A stretch of DNA of 64,000 nucleotides from Candidatus Hydrogenedentota bacterium (lineage in GTDB: Bacteria; Hydrogenedentota; Hydrogenedentia; Hydrogenedentales; CAITNO01), in contig CAITNO010000085.1 in assembly GCA_903893795.1 (NCBI GenBank), forward strand, positions 1 through 64,000, written 5' to 3'. The translations under genes and the position numbers were made by a program. Positions 55,356-63,969 of the stretch are shown here, one piece after another (the first letter of the stretch is position 1; every line of letters starts with the position of its first letter). Below the pieces are notes generated by a model. It was given only the letters and a program-made list of their open reading frames with translations. It was not told the DNA's origin and did no database searches.

Positions 55356-55871
55356 CTAGGCCAGCACCGCCTTCACCGCCGCCAGCGCCGCATCGTAGTC
55401 GGGCTGGTTCGTGACCTCCTCCACGTATTCGACGTACCGGAGGACACCGGTGGCATCCACCACAAAGACCGCCCTGGCCTCCAGGCGCAATTCCTTGATG
55501 TGTGTGCCGTAGGCATCGCCGAAAGACATGTCACGGTGGTCGGAGAGCGTCTGCATGCGCGCCACCCCCGCCGCGCCGCACCAGCGGGCCTGGGCAAAGG
55601 GCAGGTCGGCGCTCACCGTAAACCCGGCCACGCCGTCCCCCAGCGCATCGAGTTGCCCGTTGAACCTGCGCGTTTGCAGGTCGCAAACCGGTGTGTCCAG
55701 CGACGGCACCACCGAAATGAGGCGCGTCTTCCCGGCCGAATCGGACAGGCTCACCGCTCCCATGTCGTTGGCAAGGAGCGTGAATTCCGGGGCGGCATCC
55801 CCCACCTTGAGCCGGGGACCCACCACGGTCAGCGGATTGCCCTTGAACGTAAACTCACCAAAACTCTCCAT
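55356..55871 (-). CDS. tpx: Thiol peroxidase (atypical 2-Cys peroxiredoxin)
   Basis: About 171 residues. The peroxidatic Cys lies in VVPSLDTPVCDLQTRRFN, and the resolving Cys in DLPFAQARWCGAAG, both at the Tpx positions. It reduces hydroperoxides using thioredoxin. The second of two adjacent ATGs (55871) has the better spacing to AGGAG. It follows the BLUF gene by 70 bp on the same strand, so the two may be one transcript. Confidence 0.92.
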   Translation of the reverse strand: MESFGEFTFKGNPLTVVGPRLKVGDAAPEFTLLANDMGAVSLSDSAGKTRLISVVPSLDTPVCDLQTRRFNGQLDALGDGVAGFTVSADLPFAQARWCGAAGVARMQTLSDHRDMSFGDAYGTHIKELRLEARAVFVVDATGVLRYVEYVEEVTNQPDYDAALAAVKAVLA

Positions 55872-55941
55872 CATGGTTCTCCTGGTTTGCACAATCGCCC
55901 CCGCCAAGCCGCCCATTGCGCCAATGCGGACGTGACCCCGT

Positions 55942-56376
55942 TTAACGCTGTCTCGCCATCTGCCTGCTGCCTTGGTGGGCAACCTCGACAAGCAACTCGT
56001 GGGCCTCGTCGGAACTCAGACTGAACGGGTTAAAGCGGGGGCCGTGCGTGTACTTCTCGAAGGCATGCCGGTCTATGGTGCTGGCATGCACAAAGGCCAT
56101 GGACCATGCGCCGAACTCCCTTTCTTCAATGCTGCCGTACTCAAGCAGCGTAACCCGTTTGTGTCTGCGGTCCCGGATGATGTCGGCAAAAAGGGCGTTC
56201 ACCGCATCGCGGGGTCCTTCAAGGCATTGCAGGAAGAAGGTCGGGTCATAGCAAAGCATGCCGGTAATCTTCCGCATGGCGTTCCTGGCATGCGACACGT
56301 CCAATATCCGCTGGAGTGCGCTCGTGTCGCACTCGTCGGTCATCACACTCACGTAAATCAACCGCGCAAGTCCCAT
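55942..56376 (-). CDS. Stand-alone BLUF blue-light photoreceptor
   Basis: 144-residue short BLUF protein that would bind FAD. The key residues fall at the exact numbers of PixD/Slr1694: Tyr8 (RLIYVS), Asn32 (HARNAMRKITG), Gln50 (FFLQCLEG), Trp91 and Met93 (FGAWSMAF). The C-terminal ~40 residues are helical, as in PixD-type short BLUF proteins that signal by changing oligomers. No effector domain is fused. Upstream is AAAGGAG at the ATG. The adjacent tpx gene suggests a link between light and peroxide stress. Confidence 0.92.
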   Translation of the reverse strand: MGLARLIYVSVMTDECDTSALQRILDVSHARNAMRKITGMLCYDPTFFLQCLEGPRDAVNALFADIIRDRRHKRVTLLEYGSIEEREFGAWSMAFVHASTIDRHAFEKYTHGPRFNPFSLSSDEAHELLVEVAHQGSRQMARQR

Positions 56377-56605
56377 AACTTGCTCCTTTCAACACCCCCA
56401 TCTGCCTATGTTTTGCAATGTGTCTTCATATTGGCTAAACATTTTGGAACATTGACGTTATTCGTTTCGAAGCATGTCCTTTCCCCAGGGAAGAAAGGAT
56501 GGAAATGCAGTGTGCGCCAGGTGGCAATGGGGTCTATCCCCCACGTATTATTGTTTTCCAATGGGTTTGCAGGGGTTCGGCGATGATAGTCAGAAGGAAT
56601 GCGGC

Positions 56606-58039
56606 ATGACAGGCACGGTTGGGAACGTAAAAGCGGGGCTGTTTGGCATTGGATTGGACACCTATTGGCCCCAGTTTGAAGGTCTCCTGGACAAACTGAC
56701 CGGTTACCAGGAGGGTATTCACCGCCGCTTGGCCGCCACCGGACTGGACATGGTGGATGCGGGCATGGTGGACTCGGTCGAAAAGGCCCGCCGCGCGGCG
56801 GACCTGTTCAAGACTTCGGACGTTGAAATCATTTTCCTTTACATTTCCACCTATGCGCTCAGCTCGACCGTGCTTCCGGTGGTCCAGAAGGCCAAAGTTC
56901 CCGTCGTGGTGCTCAACCTGCAGCCAACCCGCCAGTTGGACTATGAGGCGTTCAACGCGCTCGGCGACCGGGGACGCATGACGGGCGAGTGGCTGGCCAA
57001 CTGCCAAAGCTGCTCGGCGCCCGAAATTGCCTGTGTGTTCAACCGGGCCGGGGTGGACTATCATCTCGTCACGGGCACCCTCGACGATGCCGAATCCTGG
57101 GCCGAGATTCAGGACTGGGTGGATGCGGCCCGCGTGGCCCGGGGAATGCGCGACAACCGGGTCGGCGTGCTGGGGCATTATTACTGCGGCATGCTGGATG
57201 TCTACAGCGACCTGACCCAGCAGTCCGCCGTTTTCGGCAACCATTTCGAACTGCTCGAAATGTGCGAACTCCACCGGCACCGCGAGGAAACGACGGAAGC
57301 GGAAGTGGAGGAAAAGCTCGACCAGTTCAACCGCGAGTTCGACGTGTCGCCCGAGTGCAGCGCTGAAGAATTGCGCCGTGCCGCCCGCACCTCGGTGGCG
57401 CTGGACAAGCTGGTCAAGGCGCACGAACTGGGGGCCATGGCCTACTACTATGAGGGCCAGCCGGGCAACGCCTATGAAAACATCGTGACTTCGGTCATTG
57501 CGGGCAATTCGCTGCTCACGGCCCACGGCGTGCCCGTGGCCGGGGAATGCGAGGTCAAGAATGTGCAGGCCATGAAGATTCTCGACCTGCTCGGTGTCGG
57601 CGGCTCTTTCTCCGAACCCTACCTGATGGATTTCGAGGATGATGTCATCCTGCTCGGCCACGACGGACCGGGGCACATGGCCATCGCCGAAGGCAGGGTG
57701 CGGCTCGTGCCGCTCCCCATCTACCACGGCAAACCGGGCTGTGGGCTTTCCATTCAGATGTCGGTGAAAAACGGCCCCGTGACCGTCCTTTCCGTGGTGC
57801 AGGACGGTGCGGGAAAACTGAAACTGCTCGTCGCCGAGGGGGCCTCCGTGCCGGGGCCCACCCTCCAAATCGGCAACACCAACAGCCGCTACCGTTTCTC
57901 CATCGGCGCCAAAGAGTTCTTCAACCGCTGGTGCAAGGCCGGGCCGGCCCACCACATGGCCATCGGCATCGGGCATGTCGCCGGAAAGATTGAGAAGCTG
58001 GCGGCACTACTGGGGATAGAGTGTCTGCGCATCTGCTGA
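56606..58039 (+). CDS. L-fucose/L-arabinose isomerase-fold protein
   Basis: 477-residue protein of the arabinose/fucose isomerase superfamily. The start at 56606 ([24 protein letters not shown]) has AAGGA upstream and matches the family's opening (GLxxxGLxxYWxQF). Later landmarks are [51 protein letters not shown] with a Glu as metal ligand, and HDGPGHMAI with a His in the second metal region. Ketose-aldose isomerase activity on a deoxy or pentose sugar is possible. It may link with the epimerase at 20597, but they are not together. Confidence 0.75.
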   Translation: MTGTVGNVKAGLFGIGLDTYWPQFEGLLDKLTGYQEGIHRRLAATGLDMVDAGMVDSVEKARRAADLFKTSDVEIIFLYISTYALSSTVLPVVQKAKVPVVVLNLQPTRQLDYEAFNALGDRGRMTGEWLANCQSCSAPEIACVFNRAGVDYHLVTGTLDDAESWAEIQDWVDAARVARGMRDNRVGVLGHYYCGMLDVYSDLTQQSAVFGNHFELLEMCELHRHREETTEAEVEEKLDQFNREFDVSPECSAEELRRAARTSVALDKLVKAHELGAMAYYYEGQPGNAYENIVTSVIAGNSLLTAHGVPVAGECEVKNVQAMKILDLLGVGGSFSEPYLMDFEDDVILLGHDGPGHMAIAEGRVRLVPLPIYHGKPGCGLSIQMSVKNGPVTVLSVVQDGAGKLKLLVAEGASVPGPTLQIGNTNSRYRFSIGAKEFFNRWCKAGPAHHMAIGIGHVAGKIEKLAALLGIECLRIC

Positions 58040-58073
58040 TTCTGGCGAAACGCCACCGAAAGGAAGCCCCCCG

Positions 58074-59393
58074 ATGCCGCGCAAACGCAACCGTGATGCA
58101 GCGAGAAAGCTGAGTGACTCGGGTAAAGGCACCGGTTTCCCAATATGGACTGCTGTGGCAAAGCGCAGCTGCGTCGTTGCCGCCGTACTCCAAATTGGGC
58201 GGTCCTGGGCACTCTTGGCAGCGCTCCTCTTCAGCATGTTGGCAAGCGCCGCGACCGCAGACCCCGCCGCCCCGGCACCGTCGCACTTTCGCGGCGTGTA
58301 CTTCAATCCCCTTGTCAGGACCGACATGCCCGACTTTCCCTGGCTGCTGCACTATTCCACCTGCCGGGAAAAAGTCCGCACGGCGCTGCATGAACTGGCC
58401 GACACCACGGAGGTCAACCTTGTCGACATCTTCGTGCCAATCGCCTATTCCCTGAAAACGCCCGCCGTGGCGCCCGGCGCGGACCAACCGCTGGAGGCGT
58501 GGGCCAACCAGACCTATGTGGACAACGTGGCCGCTTTTGTGGACGACTGCCACGAGGCAGGACTCTCGGCGGAACTGGACCTGGTCTCCAACATGTGGGT
58601 GCCCTACTCGGTCGATCCCAAGAACCAGATCGGCGATTCGGGTTACTGGCCCAAGCCCGATGAAACGCCCTGGGACGAATCGGCCTTATGGTACCGGGAA
58701 ATGATTGTGGCCATCGAAGCCCGGACAGAGCATCCCGAAAACATCGCCCTTTGGTGCATGATGGGCAATTACACCCTGGGCACGGCCGAACCCTGCCTGT
58801 GGAACCGCGACGACAACCCCGCAATCCTGTCGGGCACGGAACAGTTCATCAAGAAGGTGTGGCCTGTGTTTCGGGCGGCCGGAAAACGGCCCAAGGCCCC
58901 GCCAATCATGCTGCCCATCTTCGCCGACGACACGACCTGGTCCAAGAAGCCGCCCCTGGAAAGGCTCAGCGCCTTCACCAATCTCAAGAAATGGATTGTG
59001 GACGACCTCGCGCTTCCGCCCGACTACTGGGTCATGACCTCCTATGCCTTTTGCGACCCCGCTCCCGACGGTTTCTTCTATCTCCGCAAGATTGTTGAGA
59101 TACTGGGTCCCGAGAACGCGGCGCGGATTATCTCCACCGACCTGAAAGGTCCCGGCCATGACGACGTGCGCGGGGCCATCGTCACCACCGAAGGCCATTC
59201 GGGGCCGGAACTGTTAGAATGGCATTTTGACAAGAGTGCCGAGTACGGCTTTGCCGGATGGTGGATCTGGGCCTATCAGGACACCCCCGATGCGCACAGC
59301 GGCATGCGGGATGTCCAGGGAAACTGGAAGCAGGAACTCGTGCGGTCCATCAAAAAGCAGGGTACGAATGCGGTCCCTGCCAGGAAGGAATAA
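58074..59393 (+). CDS. Secreted TIM-barrel glycosidase-like protein with repeat-extended signal peptide
   Basis: 439-residue protein. The ATG at 58074 has AAGGA and lies 34 bp after the isomerase gene. The hydrophobic signal core (SWALLAALLFSMLASAATA) begins only at residue ~44. The intervening residues 23-42 (PIWTAVAKRSCVVAAVLQIG) are encoded by a repeat copy. The mature part looks like a TIM-barrel glycosidase (HFRGVYFNPLVRTDMPDFPWLLHY, DIFVPIAYSLKTP, AELDLVSNMWVPY, LWCMMGNYTLGT, FAGWWIWAYQDTPDAHSG) resembling GH5-type cellulase folds. Catalytic acids cannot be assigned safely. If the long N-region blocks export, a downstream ATG (MLASAATADP) would lose the signal core. Confidence 0.65.
   Translation: MPRKRNRDAARKLSDSGKGTGFPIWTAVAKRSCVVAAVLQIGRSWALLAALLFSMLASAATADPAAPAPSHFRGVYFNPLVRTDMPDFPWLLHYSTCREKVRTALHELADTTEVNLVDIFVPIAYSLKTPAVAPGADQPLEAWANQTYVDNVAAFVDDCHEAGLSAELDLVSNMWVPYSVDPKNQIGDSGYWPKPDETPWDESALWYREMIVAIEARTEHPENIALWCMMGNYTLGTAEPCLWNRDDNPAILSGTEQFIKKVWPVFRAAGKRPKAPPIMLPIFADDTTWSKKPPLERLSAFTNLKKWIVDDLALPPDYWVMTSYAFCDPAPDGFFYLRKIVEILGPENAARIISTDLKGPGHDDVRGAIVTTEGHSGPELLEWHFDKSAEYGFAGWWIWAYQDTPDAHSGMRDVQGNWKQELVRSIKKQGTNAVPARKE
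58139..58199. repeat. 61-bp TGGACTGC-family palindrome inside a coding sequence
   Basis: CCCAAT (58139-58144) pairs with ATTGGG (58194-58199). Inner arms TGGACTGCTGTGGCAAAG and CGTTGCCGCCGTACTCCA pair imperfectly. It shares TGGACTGC(G/T)GTGGCA and GTCGTTGCCGCCG with the element at 31583. It is read through in frame by the gene at 58074. Confidence 0.75.
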
Positions 59394-59397
59394 GAAC

Positions 59398-60222
59398 ATG
59401 TCCTTTGCTTGGTCCGAGTTGGGAATACGGGTGCGCATGCTGATTTGGCGCAATCTCAAACGCGTGCTGCCCCCCAAACTGCATTCGCGCATTTCCCCGT
59501 TCCGCTACCGCGGCTATAAACGCCGCAACCTTGTCATCGACGGGTGCCTGGCTCTCGTGGTGTTCCCCAAGACACCCGCGCCGGGCAAACCGTGGATTTG
59601 GCGCGGCGAGTATTTTGACCACCACCCCGAAATGGACCTGGCCCTGCTCGCCAGGGGTTTTCATTTGGCCTTTATCGACGTGGGCAACACCTTCGGCAGC
59701 CCTGCGGCCCTTGCCCACTGGGCCGCCTTCTATGACCGCCTGGTGAAGGAATACGGCCTGTCCAAGAAGCCCGCGCTGGAAGGGCACAGCCGCGGCGGAC
59801 TGAATATTTACCACTGGGCCGAAGCGAACCCGGACAAGGTTTCCTGCATTTACGGCGACAACCCGGTCTGCGACTTTAAGAGCTGGCCCGGCGGCAAGGG
59901 CAACGGTCCCGGCAGTCCCGACCATTGGACGGCGCTTATCCAGGACTTCAAATTTGCCTCGGAAGCCGAGGCCATGGCCTATGACAAGAACCCCATCGAC
60001 AACCTGAAGCCCCTGGCCGACGCGAAGATTCCGCTCATCCATGTCTGCGGCGACGCCGATGAAATCGTGCCCTTTGAGGAAAACACGGTGGTCATGCAGG
60101 AACGCTACGAAAAGATGGGCGGACAGATGACGGTCATCGTCAAAAAGGGTTCCAAGCACCATCCCCACGGGCTGGATGACCCCACCCCCGTGGTTGAGTT
60201 CATCGTGAAGCATGCGTCATGA
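59398..60222 (+). CDS. Alpha/beta-hydrolase, tandem paralog 1 (no signal peptide)
   Basis: 274-residue hydrolase. The nucleophile elbow is LEGHSRGGLNI. The family blocks NPVCDFKSWPGGKGNGPGSPDHW, HVCGDADEIVPFEENT and KKGSKHHPHGLDDPTPVVEF supply the acid and His. No signal peptide is seen; the N-terminus is a basic stretch (LIWRNLKRVLPPKLHSRISPFRYRGYKRRN). It is ~70% alike by eye to the next gene, which has a signal, so this is a tandem duplicate that may have gone cytoplasmic. ATG 59398 follows the previous stop by 4 bp. Confidence 0.82.
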   Translation: MSFAWSELGIRVRMLIWRNLKRVLPPKLHSRISPFRYRGYKRRNLVIDGCLALVVFPKTPAPGKPWIWRGEYFDHHPEMDLALLARGFHLAFIDVGNTFGSPAALAHWAAFYDRLVKEYGLSKKPALEGHSRGGLNIYHWAEANPDKVSCIYGDNPVCDFKSWPGGKGNGPGSPDHWTALIQDFKFASEAEAMAYDKNPIDNLKPLADAKIPLIHVCGDADEIVPFEENTVVMQERYEKMGGQMTVIVKKGSKHHPHGLDDPTPVVEFIVKHAS

Positions 60223-60257
60223 CCGATTCATCGTGACATAGGCCAACCGCAACGAGT

Positions 60258-60328
60258 GTGGGGCAGACATTCCTGTCTGCCCATAATGAATGCACGTCAA
60301 AAACGGCTGACAGGAATGTCTGCCCCAC
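60258..60328. repeat. GGGCAGACA inverted-repeat element
   Basis: Arms GTGGGGCAGACATTCCTGTC (60258-60277) and GACAGGAATGTCTGCCCCAC (60309-60328) are perfect 20-bp inverted repeats. The left arm together with the next bases is itself a palindrome (GGGCAGACA-TTCC-TGTCTGCCC). It fills the gap between the tandem hydrolase genes. Confidence 0.88.
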
Positions 60329-60381
60329 CTTGCGCGAAATCAGCACGGCAACAGGCATGACACCTGAAAGGACACCCCCTT

Positions 60382-61221
60382 ATGACCCGCATTCCTGACC
60401 ACAAATCGACCAAGATGCGTTGGCTTGTCCCGGCGCTTTGCATCCTCTTTGTTTGCGGTCTTGCCTTCGCCGCCGCGCCCGCCTTTCCCGGCGCGGCATC
60501 GGACTATCACGGCTACGAACGCCATGACTTCACGGTCGACGGCTGCAATGCCATCGTCGTGCTTCCCAAAACGCCCGCCTCGGGCAATCCCTGGATCTGG
60601 CGCGCGGAGTTTTTCGACCATCACCCCGAAGTGGACCTGGGACTGGTGGCCAAAGGCTTTCATCTCGTCTTCATCGACGTGGGCAACACCTTCGGATGTC
60701 CCAAAGCCATGGCCCATTGGGATGTTTTCTATGACCGGCTGGTCAAGGAATTCGGACTGTCCAAGAAGCCGGTGCTGGAAGGACTGAGCCGTGGCGGACT
60801 CTATGTCTACAACTGGGGGGAGGCCAACCCGGACAAGGTGTCCTGCATTTTCGGCGACAACCCGGTCTGCGACTTCAAAAGCTGGCCCGGCGGCAAGGGA
60901 AAGGGTCCCGGCAGCCCCGATGACTGGAAAAAGCTCCTCCAAAACTACGGTTTTGTCTCCGAAGCCGAGGCATTGGCCTACCCCAAGAACCCCCTCAACA
61001 ACCTCAAGTCCCTGGCAGACGCCAAGATTCCCCTAATCCACATCGCCGGCGATGCCGATGAGGTGGTACCCTTCGAGGAAAATACGGTAATCTTGAAGGA
61101 ACGTTACGAGAAACTGGGCGGGAATATGACGCTCATCGTCAAGAAGGGGTTCAAACACCACCCGCACGGCTTGGATGACCCCACACCCGTGGTCAACTTC
61201 ATCGTGGAGCATGCGTCATAA
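60382..61221 (+). CDS. Secreted alpha/beta-hydrolase, tandem paralog 2
   Basis: 279-residue paralog of the preceding protein, with a signal (MRWLVPALCILFVCGLAFAAAPA). The nucleophile elbow is LEGLSRGGLYV, with Leu where paralog 1 has His. The blocks CDFKSWPGGKGKGPGSPDDW, HIAGDADEVVPFEENT and KKGFKHHPHGLDDPTPV are shared. The substrate is unknown; esterase or peptidase-like activity is possible. The element at 60258 separates the pair. Confidence 0.82.
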   Translation: MTRIPDHKSTKMRWLVPALCILFVCGLAFAAAPAFPGAASDYHGYERHDFTVDGCNAIVVLPKTPASGNPWIWRAEFFDHHPEVDLGLVAKGFHLVFIDVGNTFGCPKAMAHWDVFYDRLVKEFGLSKKPVLEGLSRGGLYVYNWGEANPDKVSCIFGDNPVCDFKSWPGGKGKGPGSPDDWKKLLQNYGFVSEAEALAYPKNPLNNLKSLADAKIPLIHIAGDADEVVPFEENTVILKERYEKLGGNMTLIVKKGFKHHPHGLDDPTPVVNFIVEHAS

Positions 61222-61387
61222 CTGATTCATTGTGAAATTCTTCTTCCGTACCACCAGAGCATATTCAATAAAGCTATAGCCATTTCTTCTCGTTTGTGGC
61301 ATAAAGGGGCATGGCGAAGAGGCTCGTGCAGCAGCGCCGGCATGCCGGAGACATTGCCGCACGGCATCGGTTCTCAGGGGCCACGCC

Positions 61388-61495
61388 CTAAATAACCTCC
61401 GCGCCCGAGCGCAAGGTGCCGCGAAACGCCAGCCGTTCCCAGCCACCAGGCACTCCGGCAATATGCTTCCCGTAGCGTTCTGGAAAAAGCTTCAT
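61388..61495 (-). pseudogene. 35-residue remnant resembling the N-terminus of a repeated protein family
   Basis: AAGGAG then ATG at 61495 opens MKLFPERYGKHIAGVPGGWE, continuing RLAFRGTLRS and stopping at 61388. I recall larger environmental proteins starting in this style (KHIAGVL.. then FDRxxFRGTLR) that occur in many copies per genome. This copy is cut short by a stop. It sits in a 421-bp gap (61222-61642) with no other gene. The identification is from memory and unverified. Confidence 0.4.
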
Positions 61496-61642
61496 CGCGC
61501 GCGCTCCTTGTTCGTGCTATTATCATCAATGAGCAGAACATGATAGCGTGACGGATGTTCGGTCCAATTTGGTTGCGGCCATGCTGCTCCAGGCAGTTTC
61601 GTGAATTCCGTGGTTAAGTTTTCTTCGTTCGGAGGTGATTTC

Positions 61643-62950
61643 ATGCTTCACGACCCCAGCCACTACACGCCGCCGCCCATCGCCGAACCCATCCATCTGT
61701 CCCAGGGTGATATCGACATTCTCCGCAAGCTGGCCGCCGAGGTGGCCGCCATTGCGGCACTGCCCGTTCACAGAGAAAAAGCCGCGCTCTGGACGCGGCT
61801 CAACGATCTCGACAGCGTCCGGCCCATGGTCTGGATCAACGAGATCTGCTGGAACGAGATGAACGTCGACGACGAACTGACACTGCGCACGGAGTATCCC
61901 TGGGCGCAGGATCAGGAGCGCGAACTGCGCAGGACCCTTTACCAGTGGAAACACCTGCCGGGCGACATGGTGGTGGACGATTTTCTGACCTGTCCGCTGG
62001 CCATCCACAGCACCGACTTCGGCATTGTCGAGGATGTCGATGTCGTCCGGACCGACGAGACCAACGAAATCGTGTCGCGCCATTTCAATATCCAGATCAA
62101 GGAACCGGACGACATCGAGAAGATCAAGATGCCCAGGGTGACGCACAACGGAGCCGCCACGGAGTTCCGGTATCAGACCATGTGCGATGTGTACGGGAGC
62201 ATCATGCCGGTGAAGAAGATGGGGCAGACGCACATCTGGTTTACACCCTGGGACTACCTCATCCGCTGGTGGGGCGTGCAGGAGGCCATGGTTGACCTTG
62301 TCCTGCGGCCCGACATGGTGCGCGCGGCGGTGGACCGCATGGTGGACGCGTGGATGGTGGAACTGGATCAGTTCGTCGCGCAGAACCTGCTCTCGCTCGA
62401 CAACAACAACACCCGCGTCGGCTCGGGCGGATATGGCTACACCAGCGCCCTGCCCGGGGAGAGTTACGAGCCCGGCCATGTGAAGCCGCACAACATGTGG
62501 GGCTGCTCCAACGCGCAGGCCTTTTCCGAAGTTTCCCCTGAAATGCACTGGGAATTCGCCATCGCCCATGACCTGCGCTGGTTGCGGCGCTGGGGCATGG
62601 TGTATTACGGCTGCTGTGAACCGCTCGACGGAAAACTGGCCATGCTTCGGCGCATCCCCAATCTGCGCAAGATTTCCGTCAGTCCCTGGTGCAAAGCCGA
62701 GCGCGCCGTCGACGGTATCGGCCGCGACTACGTCATCAGCCACAAGCCCAGCCCCGCCATCCTCGCCGAATCGAACTGGGACGCCGGGCAGGCCCGCAAA
62801 AACATCCGCAGCTTCCTGGAAAAGACCGAGGGCAACTGCCACGTCGAGTTGATCATGAAAGACATCTCCACCGTCCGCTATGACCCCAAACGTCTCTGGT
62901 CCTGGGCGGCCATCGCCATGGAAGAGGCGGAACGGATGGGAAACCGCTGA
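61643..62950 (+). CDS. Uroporphyrinogen decarboxylase-like protein
   Basis: 435-residue protein of the UroD/methyltransferase-like fold by overall pattern (WGVQEAMVDLVLRPDMVRAAVDRMVD, GCCEPLDGKLAMLRRIPNLRKISVSPWC, RKNIRSFLEKTEGNCHVELIMKDISTV). A strong GGAGGTGATTTC ribosome-binding site precedes the ATG at 61643. HSTDFGIVEDVDVV and YGYTSALPGESYEPGHVKPHNMWGCSNAQAFSEVSPEMHWEF look like the substrate-pocket loops. Such non-heme UroD relatives may transfer methyl groups or act on unknown substrates. The role is not assigned. The phosphatase gene follows after 1 bp. Confidence 0.72.
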   Translation: MLHDPSHYTPPPIAEPIHLSQGDIDILRKLAAEVAAIAALPVHREKAALWTRLNDLDSVRPMVWINEICWNEMNVDDELTLRTEYPWAQDQERELRRTLYQWKHLPGDMVVDDFLTCPLAIHSTDFGIVEDVDVVRTDETNEIVSRHFNIQIKEPDDIEKIKMPRVTHNGAATEFRYQTMCDVYGSIMPVKKMGQTHIWFTPWDYLIRWWGVQEAMVDLVLRPDMVRAAVDRMVDAWMVELDQFVAQNLLSLDNNNTRVGSGGYGYTSALPGESYEPGHVKPHNMWGCSNAQAFSEVSPEMHWEFAIAHDLRWLRRWGMVYYGCCEPLDGKLAMLRRIPNLRKISVSPWCKAERAVDGIGRDYVISHKPSPAILAESNWDAGQARKNIRSFLEKTEGNCHVELIMKDISTVRYDPKRLWSWAAIAMEEAERMGNR

Positions 62951-62951
62951 C

Positions 62952-63890
62952 ATGAAGCGCGCAACAATCAGACGTTTCACCATTCTGCTGCTCGCGCTGG
63001 CATTGGCGGGCTGCTGCGGTCCCAAACCTTTCAAAGTGCCCGAGGTGCCGGGCACCGAATTCACCTTCCTCGTCGCTTCCGACACCCATTACGGCCAGTC
63101 CATGTGGGATAACAATGAGGCGGGAAACAAGGCCAACATCGACGCCATGAACACACTGCCGGGCACGCCTTATCCGGCGGAAGTCGAGGCAGGCAACGTG
63201 GCCGCGCCCGTGGGCGTGCTGGTGGCCGGCGACCTCACCGACACAGGCGAACTGCTCAACTGGTACGGCTATTGGCTGCTCCACCGTCATGACGGATTCC
63301 GCAACGACTTCGGCATCGGCGGCGGGGGCCGCATCAAGTATCCCGTATTCGAGGCCTACGGCAATCATGACATCACCAGCGGGCGCACCGTGGTGGTAAA
63401 CGGCATCAAAGAGCGCAACCGGCAGCGGGGCGGCCTGCGCCTTTCCCCCGAAGGACTGCACAGTTCCTGGGACTGGGGTGGCATCCATTTCGTCAACCTG
63501 AACCTCTACCCCGGCGGGCCCGGTTCGGCCAACAACAGCCTCGCCTTCCTGACGGACGACCTGTCGCGGCAGGTCGGCAACACCCACCGTCCCGTCATAC
63601 TCCTTCACCACTACAGCTTCGACCCCTTCAGTTGCGAGGACCGCTGGTGGACCGACGCCGAACGCGAGGCCTACTACCAAGCCATCAAAGACTACAATGT
63701 CATCGCCATATTCAACGGCCACAATCACGAACAGCAGCACCTCCAGTGGCACGGTCTGGATGCCTTCATCGCGGGCAAAGCGGCAGACGGCAATTTCCTC
63801 GTGGTGCATGTGAGCGCCGACCATATGACCATCGCCGGCCGCACCCGGCAGGGCTGGGGAGAACACTGGAGCAAGGCCATCGTCCGGTAG
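62952..63890 (+). CDS. Lipoprotein calcineurin-like metallophosphoesterase
   Basis: 312-residue predicted lipoprotein (FTILLLALALAGC then CGPK). The two-metal site motifs are in order: ASDTHYG, LVAGDLTDTG, YGNHDITSG, LLHHY and FNGHNHEQ. This is the purple-acid-phosphatase/calcineurin fold, cutting phosphomonoesters or diesters outside the inner membrane. The start at 62952 is set by the lipobox and the gene spacing. Confidence 0.88.
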   Translation: MKRATIRRFTILLLALALAGCCGPKPFKVPEVPGTEFTFLVASDTHYGQSMWDNNEAGNKANIDAMNTLPGTPYPAEVEAGNVAAPVGVLVAGDLTDTGELLNWYGYWLLHRHDGFRNDFGIGGGGRIKYPVFEAYGNHDITSGRTVVVNGIKERNRQRGGLRLSPEGLHSSWDWGGIHFVNLNLYPGGPGSANNSLAFLTDDLSRQVGNTHRPVILLHHYSFDPFSCEDRWWTDAEREAYYQAIKDYNVIAIFNGHNHEQQHLQWHGLDAFIAGKAADGNFLVVHVSADHMTIAGRTRQGWGEHWSKAIVR

Positions 63891-63919
63891 CGCCGCCCCG
63901 CGTCAACACCGCCCTCCTC

Positions 63920-63969
63920 GTTCCCAAGTTGTACTTGGGAACGCACTTGCCCGCGAAGTTGTACTTCGC
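63920..63969. repeat. Two linked hairpins with a common AAGTTGTACTT core
   Basis: GTTCCCAAGT-TGT-ACTTGGGAAC (63920-63942) and GCGAAGT-TGT-ACTTCGC (63953-63969) are perfect inverted repeats. Both centre on AAGTTGTACTT, so one may derive from the other. They lie downstream of the phosphatase gene near the window end, with no T-tract. Confidence 0.85.
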
